From: Sipunculus nudus
Taxonomy: Eukaryota > Annelida > Sipuncula > Golfingiida > Sipunculidae
DNA length: 64,000 nucleotides
Direction: 5' to 3'
NCBI GenBank assembly: GCA_026874595.1
Contig: CM049316.1
Span: forward strand, 4,974,339 to 5,038,338
In this document: positions 11,701-24,199 of the stretch, in pieces
How positions within the stretch are numbered: position 1 is the first letter of the stretch
How the letters are laid out: each line of letters opens with the position of its first letter
Notes under the pieces: model-generated
The model's input: the letters and a program-made list of their open reading frames with translations, nothing else
Told to the model about the DNA's origin: nothing
Databases searched by the model: none
Program-made: the position numbers and the translations under genes

Positions 11701-14700
11701 ACTAACGATAGTATGTTTTTCTTTGGTCACTGCCTAGATATATCCTCCCCACTAACGATAGTATGCTTTTCTTTGGTCACTGCCTAGATATATCCTCCCC
11801 ACTAACGATAGTATGCTTTTCTTTGGTCACTGCTTAGATATATCCTCCCCACTAACGATAGTATGCTTTTCTTTGGTCACTGCCTAGATATATCCTCCCC
11901 ACTAACGATAGTATGCTTTTCTTTGGTCACTGCTTAGATATATCCTCCCCACTAACGATAGTATGCTTTTCTTTGGTCACTGCCTAGATATATCCTCCCC
12001 ACTAACGATAGTATGCTTTTCTTTGGTCACTGCCTAGATATATCCTCCCCACTAACGATAGTATGCTTTTCTTTGGTCACTGCCTAGATATATCCTCCCC
12101 ACTAACGATAGTATGCTTTTCTTTGGTCACTGCCTAGATATATCCTCCCCACTAACGATAGTGTGCTTTTCTTTGGTCACTGCCTAGATATATCCTCCCC
12201 ACTAACGATAGTATGCTTTTCTTTGGTCACTGCCTAGATATATCCTCCCCAGTAACGATAGTAAGTTTTCTTTGGTCACTGCCTAGATATATCATCACAA
12301 CTAACGAAAGTATGCTTTTCTTTGGTCACTGCCTAGATATATCCTCCCCACTAACGATAGTATGCTTTTCTTTGGTCACTGCCTAGATATATCCTCTCCA
12401 CTAACGAAAGTATGCTTTTCTTTGGTCACTGCCTAGATATATCCTCCCCACTAACGATAGTATGCTTTTCTTTGGCACTGCCTAGATATATCCTCCCCAC
12501 TAACGATAGTATGCTTTTCTTTGGTCACTGCCTAGATATATCCTCCCCACTAACGATAGTATGCTTTTCTTTGGTCACTGCCTAGATATATCCTCCCCAC
12601 TAACGATAGTATGCTTTTCTTTGGTCACTGCTTAGATATATACTCCCCACTAACGATAGTATGCTTTTCTTTGGTCACTGCCTAGATATATCCTCCCCAC
12701 TAACTATAGTATGTTTTTCTTTGGTCACTGCCTAGATATATCCTCCCCAGTAACGATAGTAAGTTTTCTTTGGTCACTGCCGAGATATATACTCCCCACT
12801 AACGATAGTATGCTTTTCTTTGGTCACTGCCTAGATATATCCTCCCCACTAACGATAGTATGCTTTTCTTTGGTCACTGCCTAGATATATCCTCCCCACT
12901 AACGATAGTATGCTTTTCTTTGGTAACTGCCTAGATATATCCTCCCTACTAACGATAGTATGCTTTTCTTTGGTCACTGCCTAGATATATCCTCCCCACT
13001 AACGATAGTATGCTTTTCTTTGGTCACTGCCTAGATATATCCTCCCCAGTAACGATAGTAAGTTTTCTTTGGTCACTGCCTAGATATATCCTCTCCACTA
13101 ACGATAGTATGCTTTTCTTTGGTAACTGCCTAGATATATCCTCCCCACTAACGATAGTATGCTTTTCTTTGGTCACTGCCTAGATATATACTCCCCACTA
13201 ACGATAGTATGCTTTTCTTTGGTCACTGCCTAGATATGTCCTCTCCACTAACAATAGTATGCTTTTCTTTGGTCACTGCCTAGATATATCCTCCCCACTA
13301 ACGATAGTATGCTTTTCTTTGGTCACTGCCTAGATATATCCTCCCCACTAACGATAGTATGTTTTTCTTTGGTCACTGCCTAGATATATTCTCCCCACTA
13401 ACGATAGTATGCTTTTCTTTGGTCACTGCCTAGATATATCCTCCCCACTAACGATAGTATGCTTTTCTTTGGTCACTGCCTAGATATATCCTCCCCACTA
13501 ACGATAGTATGTTTTTCTTTGGTCACTGCCTAGATATATCCTCCCCACTAACGATAGTATGCTTTTCTTTGGTCACTGCCTAGATATATCCTCCCCACTA
13601 CGAATAGTATGCTTTTCTTTGGTCACTGCCTAGATATATCCTCCCCACTAACGATAGTATGCTTTTCTTTGGTCACTGCCTAGATATATCCTCCCCAGTA
13701 ACGATAGTAAGTTTTCTTTGGTCACTGCCTAGATATATCCTCTCCACTAACGATAGTATGCTTTTCTTTGGTAACTGCCTAGATATATCCTCCCCACTAA
13801 CGATAGTATGCTTTTCTTTGGTCACTGCCTAGATATATCCTCCCCACTAACGATAGTATGCTTTTCTTTGGTCACTGCCTAGATATATCCTCCCCACTAA
13901 CGATAGTATGTTTTTCTTTGGTCACTGCCTAGATATATCCTCCCCACTAACGATAGTATGTTTTTCTTTGGTCACTGCCTAGATATATCCTCCCCACTAA
14001 CGATAGTATGTTTTTCTTTGGTCACTGCCTAGATATATCCTCCCCACTATAACGAAAGTATGCTTTTCTTTGGTCACTGCCTAGATATATCCTCCCCACT
14101 AACGATAGTATGTTTTTCTTTGGTCACTGCCTAGATATATCCTCTCCACTAACGATAGTATGCTTTTCTTTGGTAACTGCCTAGATATATCCTCCCCACT
14201 AACGATAGTATGCTTTTCTTTGGTCACTGCCTAGATATATCCTCCCCACTAACGATAGTATGCTTTTCTTTGGTCACTGCCTCGATATATCCTCCCCACT
14301 AACGATAGTATGCTTTTCTTTGGTCACTGCCTCGATATATCCTCCCCACTAACGATAGTATGCTTTTCTTTGGTCACTGCCTAGATATATCCTCCCCACT
14401 AACGATAGCAGGCTTTTCTTTGGTAACTGCCTAGATATATCCTCTCCACTAACGATAGTATGCTTTTCTTTGGTCACTGCCTAGATATATCCTCCCCACT
14501 AACGATAGTATGCTTTTCTTTGGTCACTGCCTCGATATATCCTCCCCACTAACGATAGTATGCTTTTCTTTGGTCACTGCCTAGATATATCCTCCCCACT
14601 AACGATAGTATGTTTTTCTTTGGTCACTGCCTAGATATATCCTCTCCACTAACGATAGTATGCTTTTCTTTGGTAACTGCCTAGATATATCCTCCCCACT

Positions 14701-17556
14701 AACGATAGTATGCTTTTCTTTGGTCACTGCCTAGATATATCCTCCCCACTAACGATAGTATGCTTTTCTTTGGTCACTGCCTAGATATATACTCCCCACT
14801 AACGATAGTATGCTTTTCTTTGGTCACTGCCTAGATATATCCTCCCCACTAACGATAGTATGTTTTTCTTTGGTCACTGCCTAGATATATCCTCCCCACT
14901 AACGATAGTATGCTTTTCTTTGGTCACTGCCTAGATATATCCTCCCCACTAACGATAGTATGCTTTTCTTTGGTCACTGCCTAGATATATCCTCCCCACT
15001 AACGATAGTATGTTTTTCTTTGGTCACTGCCTAGATATATCCTCCCCACTAACGATAGTATGCTTTTCTTTGGTCACTGCCTAGATATATCCTCCCCACT
15101 ATAACGAAAGTATGCTTTTCTTTGGTCACTGCCTAGATATATCCTCCCCACTAACGATAGTATGCTTTTCTTTGGTCACTGCCTAGATATATCCTCCCCA
15201 CTAACGATAGTATGTTTTTCTTTGGTCACTGCCTAGATATATCCTCCTAACTAACGATAGTATGTTTTTCTTTGGTCACTGCCTAGATATATCCTCCCCA
15301 CTATAACGAAAGTATGCTTTTCTTTGGTCACTGCCTAGATATATCCTCCCCACTAACGATAGTATGCTTTTCTTTGGTCACTGCCTAGATATATCCTCCC
15401 CACTAACGATAGTATGTTTTTCTTTGGTCACTGCCTAGATATATCCTCCCCACTATAACGAAAGTATGCTTTTCTTTGGTCACTGCCTAGATATATCCTC
15501 CCCACTAACGATAGTATGCTTTTCTTTGGTCACTGCCTAGATATATCCTCCCCACTAACGATAGTATGTTTTTCTTTGGTCACTGCCTAGATATATCCTC
15601 CCCACTAACGATAGTATGTTTTTCTTTGGTCACTGCCTAGATATATCCTCCCCACTATAACGAAAGTATGCTTTTCTTTGGTCACTGCCTAGATATATCC
15701 TCCCCACTAACGATAGTATGCTTTTCTTTGGTCACTGCCTAGATATATCCTCCCCACTAACGATAGTATGTTTTTCTTTGGTCACTGCCTAGATATATCC
15801 TCCCCACTAACGATAGTATGCTTTTCTTTGGTCACTGCCTAGATATATCCTCCCCACTAACGATAGTATGTTTTTCTTTGGTCACTGCCTAGATATATCC
15901 TCCCCACTAACGATAGTATGTTTTTCTTTGGTCACTGCCTAGATATATCCTCCCCACTAACGATAGTATGTTTTTCTTTGGTCACTGCCTAGATATATCC
16001 TCCCCACTATAACGAAAGTATGCTTTTCTTTGGTCACTGCCTAGATATATCCTCCCCACTAACGATAGTAAGTTTTCTTTGGTCACTGCCTAGATATATC
16101 CTCTCCACTAACGATAGTATGCTTTTCTTTGGTAACTGCCTAGATATATCCTCCCCACTAACGATAGTATGCTTTTCTTTGGTCACTGCCTAGATATATC
16201 CTCTCCACTAACGATAGTATGCTTTTCTTTGGTAACTGCCTAGATATATCCTCCCCACTAACGATAGTATGCTTTTCTTTGGTAACTGCCTAGATATATC
16301 CTCCCCACTAACGATAGTATGCTTTTCTTTGGTCACTGCCTAGATATATCCTCCCCACTAACGATAGTATGCTTTTCTTTGGTCACTGCCTAGATATATC
16401 CTCCCCACTAACGATAGTATGTTTTTCTTTGGTCACTGCCTAGATATATACTCCCCACTAACGATAGTATGCTTTTCTTTGGTCACTGCCTAGATATATC
16501 CTCCCCACTAACGATAGTATGCTTTTCTTTGGTCACTGCCTAGATATATCCTCCCCAGTAACGATAGTATGTTTTTCTTTGGTCACTGCCTAGATATATC
16601 CTCCCCACTATAACGAAAGTATGCTTTTCTTTGGTCACTGCCTAGATATATCCTCCCCACTAACGATAGTATGTTTTTCTTTGGTCACTGCCTAGATATA
16701 TCCTCCCCACTAACGATAGTATGCTTTTCTTTGGTCACTGCCTAGATATATCCTCCCCACTAACGATAGTATGTTTTTCTTTGGTCACTGCCTAGATATA
16801 TCCTCCCCACTAACGATAGTAAGTTTTCTTTGGTCACTGCCTAGATATATCCTCCCCACTAACGATAGTATGCTTTTCTTTGGTCACTGCCTAGATATAT
16901 CCTCCCCACTAACGATAGTATGCTTTTCTTTGGTCACTGCCTAGATATATCCTCTCCACTAACGATAGTATGCTTTTCTTTTGTCACTGCCTAGATATAT
17001 CCTCCCCAGTAACGATAGTAAGTTTTCTTTAGTCACTGCCTAGATATATCCTCCCCACTAACGATAGTATGCTTTTCTTTGGTCACTGCCTAGATATATC
17101 CTCCCCACTAACGATAGTATGCTTTTCTTTGGTCACTGCCTAGATATATCCTCCCCACTAACGATAGTATGCTTTTCTTTGGTCACTGCCTAGATATATC
17201 CTCCCCACTAACGATAGTATGTTTTTCTTTGGTCACTGCCTAGATATATCCTCCCCAGTAACGATAGTAAGTTTTCTTTGGTCACTGCCGAGATATATAC
17301 TCCCCACTAACGATAGTATGCTTTTCTTTGGTCACTGCCTAGATATATCCTCCCCACTAACGATAGTATGCTTTTCTTTGGTCACTGCCTAGATATATCC
17401 TCCCCACTAACGATAGTATGCTTTTCTTTGGTAACTGCCTAGATATATCCTCCCCACTAACGATAGTATGCTTTTCTTTGGTCACTGCCTAGATATATCC
17501 TCTCCACTAACAATAGAATACTTTTATTTGGTCACTGCCTAGATAAATAATCTCCA
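2781..17556. repeat. Minisatellite array 1: 50-bp unit, about 295 copies, with higher-order structure
   Basis: The array is a head-to-tail 50-bp unit containing 'actaacgatagtatgctttt', 'ctttggtcactgcctagat' and 'atatcctcccc'. Three length variants recur. A 56-bp unit ('acgctaaaatgtttttcttt' then 'tcaaatcctagatatgtc') occurs near 2837, 3141, 3597, 4349, 4767, 5215, 5669, 6779, 7085 and 9348, and never after about 9.4 kb. A 52-bp unit ('actataacgaaag') appears near 7190, 8241, 9449 and several times at 14.0-16.6 kb. A 49-bp unit ('agtaacgatagtaagttttc') appears mainly at 12.2-17.3 kb. Because 50 is not a multiple of 3 and the unit has stops, it is not coding. The first and last units (2781-2860 and 17500-17556) are the most diverged, as expected at array edges. 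Confidence 0.97.
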
Positions 17557-17641
17557 CGCAGAATAAAATAGTTTTAGATCGATTAAAGGGACATAATCCT
17601 ATATAATGCCTATTCTTTCTCACTATCAGTTCATTTTTTTT

Positions 17642-18807
17642 AATAAATTTATTCTACAAAATATAACAGGAAATACACATATACATTACAAAGCAAGAGT
17701 AGTATACAATACATAGTGACCAGACATTACATGTAACCAAAAACATTCACAGTTAAACGGTCATAGGACAGACAGTGACCATTACAAAACAAAACTAAAC
17801 CATACGGTCTTTAACATATGTAGTGGTACAACTACCAATGTCAGATGCACGTACCTAAATATATACATAATTGCATACATAAACACACATCTATAGACAC
17901 GTGCGGTACACATAATATTTCTTTCATTATTTCTGTTCTATAATTTATACCATACTGGGTTTATCAAAATGGGTTCCCATTTCTCCATCTGGTACGTGTA
18001 TTTATTACCTTTCGATCCCCTCATAGTGATTTAACATCACACAAAAAGCATCCAAGTGGCATGTAACTGCCTTGTTTCTGTATGAGAACACCATGTATTT
18101 TTACAACAGTATAATATGATTTATCAGACTAATCCGCGGCCCAGTATGTTGAATCCCTCTTAAGTATATTCAATTTTGTACAACTTGGCAAGTCCACCAA
18201 TAATGTTCCTAATTTATTTTTAATTTGTAGATATCATGAAAACCGAACTTTTCATTCACAAAAAATGTGGTCGGTACATTCGTTGTATAGAAAACAAAAA
18301 CTACATCTACTCGATTCAACGATTTTCCATCTTTTCAGTACGGCATTAACAGGCATAATATTGTGTAAAATCTTATATTGAAAAGCCTGTAACCTCGTAT
18401 CAATAGTTGTACTGTAAACAGTTTTGTATACATTTTGCTAGTTAACGTCAGCGTTAACACATTTCTCTAGATAACACCTCCCAGTCGGAAATTCCTGTAC
18501 ATGCAATATTAGTCTACTATATATACCTTTGGTGATAATCTTATCAATATTCACCTTACTATCTTCAAGTGGTATACATGTATGTTCTGAAGCTGTCAGT
18601 ATATCCGACGACTCTCTAAGTATTTGTAGCCACGCTTTTTTAACTATATTTTAACATGAGCCTATCGAACACCTTTGACTTGGGTACTTTAAGATCACTT
18701 AACACTTTAAATTTGCCAGTATTATCAACTAGATCTTTTATACAGTTCAATCCTTTTTCTGGAAAATCCTAAAAATATATCGATTCCCCGTTAATTTTAT
18801 ATATTTG
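17642..18807 (-). other. LINE 3' region with no open frame
   Basis: This is AT-rich sequence between the ORF2 C-terminal remnant and the A-tail. It contains no ORF longer than a few tens of codons. Given the element's polarity it should be the distal ORF2 end plus 3' UTR. No other feature is visible. Confidence 0.5.
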
Positions 18808-19550
18808 TTATTCCACAAGGGTTGTTCTAGAACAACACTTAACAAACGGGGTCACTCTCGTACAGATCACACCGTTCAGATAAACATTGTTTAAAAAAAA
18901 AGGCACAGCTGATTTAATTCTTGCTTTATCCAGGGTTGTTCCTGGCACCTTGAACCCATTTTTGTAAGATAAAAACGAGGAATCAACTTCCATACTTTTT
19001 CTTCCTTTTCAAAGTATTTTTTTACCAGAGTATCCTCCGTGCCTTGACCATACTGACCAAATCCGTAAACCCCAATCCTCCATTCTTTTTCCTTGAATAA
19101 TAACCTTGTGTTTAATTTTTTGGACGCCGCCGTCCCATATCAAATCGGCCACATTATCCTTCACTTTAAAGATAAAATTCTTTCAATGGTGGAATTAACA
19201 CATTACACACGTACATACCTTTTGGTAATATGAGAGATTTCAAAATTGATGTCTTTCCGTATAATGTTAAGTTGCGAATCTTCCACATTTTTAGGGTTGA
19301 CCTGATACTATCAATTATCTTATCAACATTTCTTGTATAGCTTAGTTCTTCGTTATAAGATATATCTTTTCCTTAAATCCGTATGTATTCTACGCTGAGA
19401 TCCACCCTTTTATATGCTAGATCTAGCTTCGATTGATTCCTAGATTCTCGTATCCACGCTATTTCAGATTTCTCACGATTTAAGTTAACGAAGTATACTT
19501 CTCAAATAGATATAACCTCTTCTCTAATTGTTTTAAGGAGTTTACGTTTT
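18808..19550 (-). pseudogene. LINE ORF2 C-terminal remnant, downstream of the RT domain
   Basis: Several short open stretches lie in different frames on the minus strand just downstream of the RT (for example 18808-18993, 61 codons). Their place corresponds to the thumb and the poorly conserved C-terminal region of L1-type ORF2 proteins. No conserved motif such as a CCHC knuckle was recognised. The assignment rests on position rather than on sequence. Confidence 0.45.
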
Positions 19551-19554
19551 TCAT

Positions 19555-20378
19555 TTAAAATGTAGAGTCATCAGCGAAGAGCACCGGTATTATTTGGTGT
19601 CCACAGATATCTAACCCCTTTATGTGCGTGTTATCTAAGACCATCTTAGTCAAAGCTTCCATTGATAATAAAAATATATATGGAGATAATGGGTCCCCTT
19701 GTCGACATCCTCGTTCAACGGGGAAGTAACCCGTGGAGAATCCATTGTTAACGACACAATTCTCCAGTTGGTTCTGTAATCTGTGATTCCATCTTAAAAA
19801 ATAATGCGGGAAACCGAACTTCTTTAACACAGAGTTTATGAAGGAAAAATCCAAAGAATCAAAAGCAGCTTTATAATCCGCTGCGAACAAAATGCCTTCT
19901 GTTCTTCCTGTTTCTGTATACTTCAGATTATCGAGAACCAATCTTAAAGGCTCCTCTATGGTTCTTCCTTTTAACAAACGCAAACTGGTCCGTACTTATC
20001 ATCCTTGGTAAAACACGTCTTAATCTCACTGCTAATAGTTTACTGATTATTTTTGTATCTGTATTAATGAGACTTATCGGTCTCCATGATTTCAACAGAC
20101 GATTATCTTTGCCAGTTGTTTGCAAACAATGATATTACAGCCTGTCGTTAAGAACATGATAAGTAACCCCTGGAATAGCTATATCGTATACAATTAATTA
20201 AATTTTTGCCCAGTTTATTGAAAAATTGTAGGTAAAACTCAGCTGGAAGTCCATCGTTACCAGACGTTTTATTTTTAGGCATTGACAATAAAGTTTGTTT
20301 TATTTCTTGCAGTGACATGGACTCATTCAACATCAGTTTTTCTTCATCCAGTACATTTTCTAGGTTAATATTTTCCAA
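19555..20378 (-). pseudogene. LINE ORF2 reverse transcriptase domain, frameshifted
   Basis: Three minus-strand segments in three frames (20378-20148, 20125-19928, 19983-19555) together cover the fingers and palm of a non-LTR RT. Visible family motifs are NKTSGNDGLPAEFY at the start, SWRPISLINTDTKIISKLLA, DQFAFV, then FAADYKAAFDSLDFSF carrying the first catalytic Asp, RGCRQGDPLSPYIFLLS, and the FADD box near 19567-19578 with the catalytic Asp pair. The catalytic residues survive although the frame is lost at least twice (near 20.14 and 19.98 kb). The motif style is L1/Tx1 clade rather than CR1 or RTE. In an intact element this domain copies the element RNA at the nicked target. Confidence 0.9.
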
Positions 20379-20682
20379 GAAATTATCACATTCATTTTCC
20401 GATATCTTAACTTTTCGCTGATATTTTATCTTTTAATGTTTCTTTATTTCTGTCAATATTTCCTGGTCCCGTAATATTTCGCTTATGTTTGCGAGCAGCA
20501 ATCTACGAATGCAAGTTTTAGTTTTATTTCTTTTCTCCAAATTTAAACAATATTTATTACATTTTTCTCCGTATTCGAACTACTGGAACCACATCAGTTT
20601 GTTATAATGTTCTTCAAGTTTATCTTTATCATTGTTGTATTCTTCGGTTCCTGAAACATCTTCATTTAAGCAGTTTTCTATT

Positions 20683-21250
20683 TCAGAAACACGGTTTTTT
20701 AAACATCAATTCACAACTAAATTCTTTTGCTTTTCTTTTTGAATACGTCATTGACTGTTCTCTGACTTCATATTTTATGTATTCCCATCTTTCTTGCGAG
20801 CTCTTGCTCTGAATTAAATTATCGTTTTCCATATCATCAATCAGCTGCTGAATGATTTTCACATACACCTTATCTTCTAATAAGGATGTATTCAACTTCC
20901 AATGAGACGGACAGGAGCCTGAATACTTAAGATCGTTTAATTCTAAAGTTGTAGGTGAATGATCTGTTGATACTGCTGTTTTATTTCAATTTCTTTCACA
21001 GTCGGTTGCAATTCGACAGAGACAAGAAAATAATCTTATCTTCTTTGAATCAGTACACGCCAAGTGAATTGCTTTATAAACCGATTCCGAGCTCTTCATA
21101 TATCCAAAAAATTAAAATTCTCTATTAAGCTTTCCAGGTTTTTTTTTTATTTTTCATACTTAAAGTTTCAATTTATCATGGTCTGTATCCATTAACGATA
21201 GTGGACAGTTAAAGTCGCCTTACACCTCTCCACTACGAACGCCACATATT
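20683..21250 (-). pseudogene. LINE ORF2 endonuclease and linker remnant
   Basis: On the minus strand the segment near 21.21 kb reads GDFNCPLSLMD, matching the GDFN motif of apurinic-type LINE endonucleases. Near 20.97 kb it reads STDHSPTTLELNDLKYSG and then CPSHWKLNTSLLEDKVY, the usual C-terminal end of the endonuclease domain. The 70-codon ORF 20895-20683 then carries RWEYIKYEVREQSMTYSKRK, typical of the linker between endonuclease and RT. The N-terminal third of the nuclease is too decayed to read. Confidence 0.8.
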
Positions 21251-21703
21251 CAACACAGCATCAGGACAATGTACTTCTTACATAAATATTACACTTTTGT
21301 ATCCCCCATGTTCAACCACCTAGTTTAAAATTTTTCGGCGTTTTTTTTTAATTCCGTATACTCTTCACATTAAATGATATTACTTTTATGTCCATTTACG
21401 TTCTCTTACCACTTAACTGCATTTTAAAAATATAAACACAAAAGATATATAGTAAATTATATACCAATTCGATAGTGCATCCACAATATTCACATGATAA
21501 ACGAAGGTTCCCGTATGTCTAACATTTAGAAAATAACAAAAATACATGAATATACTTACATCCTGATTATAAAAAGCTTGAAGCAATTCTCATGGCCGTA
21601 TAGTCCTATGTGCACACAGACTCGATTTAATCCATATATTGGGTGATAATTATACAGTTCAAGAGCAAGTCTTTACAAAGTCATATCACCAATCCTTAGT
21701 ATC

Positions 21704-22250
21704 TTAAGCGGTTTCTTTGATCCTTTTGGCCCCTCTCTCTGCCCTGGTTTGCGGGTGGACGTCATCAAAAACAAATACTTGTTTTCCCTTGATCCTATTC
21801 TGGTCCCGTTGTAACATTTGAGGTCCCTTTTCAAGGATTATATCCCTCTGCTCTCTGCTGAAGTACTTAGCATGAATTGGCCGTGGATTCTTCTGTTGTT
21901 CTGTGTCTTTGCTATGTGCAGGACTCATGTGGGCAATTTCTACTTCAACGCTTGAATCAATTCTCTTTGTCAGTTCCCTCTCCAATGCTGTACAGTCCTT
22001 GCTCCAACTCCCTCTTGTACATTATATAACACAATGTTTTTTTCTACGCATTCTGTTACTCAGGTCTATCACTTCTTTTTCTCACCTCGTCTACAGGCAC
22101 CATTTCCTCCCTCATTTCCTCAATATTTTCCTTTTGGCTCACAAGTTCTGATTCTATAAACTCAGTCCCTTTCTGCGGGTCCTCATGTTGGTTCTCGACA
22201 GCGGCCACACGATTTTCCAACTCGCTAATCCGCGTTTCCACCATATCCAC
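21704..22250 (-). pseudogene. LINE ORF1-like protein remnant (coiled coil plus RNA-binding region)
   Basis: Two overlapping minus-strand frames are visible. The first (22250-22056) begins MDMVETRISELENRVAAVEN and has heptad-like leucine/valine spacing with many Glu and Lys residues, predicting a coiled coil. The second (21985-21704) contains NPRPIHAKYFSREQRDIILE followed by basic residues and VFVFDDVHPQTRAERGAKRI, resembling the C-terminal RNA-binding part of L1 ORF1 proteins. A frameshift separates them. In active elements this protein trimerises and coats the element RNA. Confidence 0.75.
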
Positions 22251-22299
22251 TTTTGCTGTTAACTTATCTATCGTCTGTATATTTGTTCATATCATTTCT

Positions 22300-24190
22300 A
22301 ATAGTTGTCTGTCAGAGACATTGTAACAACATTGTGTCTTCACTAAAATCTGTCATCTCTGTCTCTGTACCACGAGCTCTTGTGAACATTCCATTGTTTG
22401 ACTCAACCTTCAAGGTTCGGGTCCGTTCTACTCAGTGGACACCAAAGAATATCAGTTGTGGCTATTGATACAATGGGTATGACTGGCGCCAAACTCAGAA
22501 TCCTCTGTCCACTTTAAAATAATCAGTTTTCAACTCACAATATTATTCTAGTACCTGTTCCTCGAACTTCGCGATTTCAGCAAAATGACCACTGCCTGTT
22601 AATAACTCATGGTGTCTCTTCATGTTCCATTTAAAATCACATTAAGACTTATTTTTTTTAATTGTTACATCCGCTGTGTGTAGCATGACTGTTCACTTAT
22701 GCCTTGACCCCTAATTCATGTTGTACCCTCCGTTCAGTTCAGTTTTGCTCTATACAAAAGTTTCCCAGCAAAGCCATCCCAGCACATAATCTCAGTATCT
22801 CGCATACGGCTGTTTAACACCTTTTATGGCTCTGCCTGTTGGTTAACACAGTCGAAGTGTGTCTGATTATCATAACAAGGCCCTGCCCGGAGGTCCGATT
22901 GGGAGCCGCAATACGCATTTCAGCCAGCGGAACCATGTATTGCATTTTTTTGGGGCAATGTCAGTCGGAGCATCTCTGATTGACACGTGTTTGGCCCAGG
23001 TGATGCACACGCTGTGTTTAAGTTGACACCTGTGACTGCGCCCAGTCGACTGTTTTTAATAATCATTTACATGAGTAAGCAAACGGTTTCAGGGCAATAT
23101 CTTGGCAGGTACAAATTTATTTTAACGGGAAGCAGCTATTTCGTGTTAATTCAACATGCTTTATAGGTGATTGGACAACGAAACACCTTAATTAAAATGT
23201 GCGATCGACTCTGATTATTCACCACGACGCAAAACTCCATTCAAACAATGACGAAATACTATTCTAGATACTTCCATAGCCTCCCATTGGCCCTAACTCC
23301 CCAGAACCCTCTGGACATTTCTCAACTTATGTCTACATGTAAACAACGCTCTGGCACACGCTTCTGTTCGTGACAAAGACGGTAGACAAGTTTAATCTTG
23401 ACAGAAGGCTTTAGTTTTTTTCACAATTAACATTCTACGCACTTTTCTGACGGTTTACATTCATTCTACAAGCAGAAATCATTAAATTTATGTGTCATTG
23501 AATACGGCTATCGTATACGTAGAATAATCCTTTATTTTAATAAACAATATTTTTCACAATACATACCAAGCCGAAATAACTAACAACTACACTACAGTGT
23601 TCATAAAGGTCTGCCTTAACTGTTGCATATGTACTCTGTCTTGGGACATAGATGCTATTAATATACGGCTGTATCCTTGGTGCTTCTGCCTTGATAATAA
23701 AAACATACATATGCCAATAACTGAATGGTTTGTATGTTTATATGCCCGTCTGCCTGCAATCAGGCACTTTTTGAAATCTATGTCTGTGTGTTTAGTCATT
23801 AAGCTTACTGATAGATATACATTTACCATGAAATATTTAATGATAAGGTATGATGCGCCCTGTCAAACTAAAATCCCTCTCTGGATATCTCTCTCTCTCT
23901 CGGATATTTCCAGAAAAGCACGAATTACATAATTCAGATTTATGCAAAAGTCGGAATATTTATAGATTGTAAGTCAATTTATATAGATGTAAGTAAACCA
24001 CTTATTTCAATATAATAAAAATATACAACATCCGGAGAGCTCAACCGTTCGATAAGGCCAGAAATTAATGTAGATTATGTTCTAAGCTGAATCAATACTT
24101 TCTGCTTTCGACAGCGAGAACATGAGCATAGAGAACTGTTTGTACAAGTTTCTATAAACTCGAAACTCCGCCTTTTTCTTCCATTTACTT
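22300..24190. other. Non-coding flank between LINE and receptor; contains one duplicated block
   Basis: No supported gene is present. The overlapping ORFs at 23587-23932 on both strands have no recognisable features and include a simple CT stretch near 23890. They may be part of the receptor's 3' UTR. AATAAA hexamers on the minus strand occur at 24190-24195 (only a few bases after the receptor stop) and 23531-23536. The latter is a more natural 3' end. Positions 22755-22900 match 31945-32085 and are listed separately. Confidence 0.4.
22755..22900. repeat. Block duplicated at 31945-32085
   Basis: Both places share, in order, 'cccagcaca', 'tctcagta', 'ctgttt(t)aacac', 'ttatggttctgc' or a close variant, and 'ggaggtccgat'. 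The match runs about 140 bp in direct orientation. It is either a leftover of the receptor-locus duplication, out of order relative to the other matching blocks, or a separate dispersed repeat. Confidence 0.65.
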
Positions 24191-24199
24191 TTATTCAAT

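Larger units (their letters stand above)
17634..22300 (-). mobile_element. Degenerate L1/Tx1-like non-LTR retrotransposon (LINE), minus strand
   Basis: Read on the minus strand, the order is ORF1-like coiled coil and nucleic-acid-binding segment (22250-21704), endonuclease remnant (GDFN near 21.21 kb), linker, reverse transcriptase (20378-19555), a decayed C-terminal region, a 3' UTR, then AATAAA followed by an A-run (T-run 17634-17641 on the plus strand). This is the architecture of L1/Tx1-clade LINEs. Every ORF is broken by frameshifts and stops, so the copy is dead. The 3' end lies about 75 bases beyond the end of array 1. The 5' boundary is uncertain, and no convincing target-site duplication was found. 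Confidence 0.88.

Noticed and set aside
2781-17556. Regularly repeated 50-bp units suggesting a CRISPR-like array
   Set aside because: Units are contiguous with no unique spacers, and the genome is animal. It is a minisatellite.
22741-22770. Possible target-site duplication of the LINE ('gttcagttca' near 22735 versus 'atcagttca' near 17625)
   Set aside because: The match is too short and does not abut a defined 5' end.
23597-23932. 111-codon plus ORF with cysteines, overlapping a minus ORF
   Set aside because: Both strands are open by chance in AT-rich DNA. There are no domains, signal peptide or splice context, and the position suits the receptor 3' UTR.
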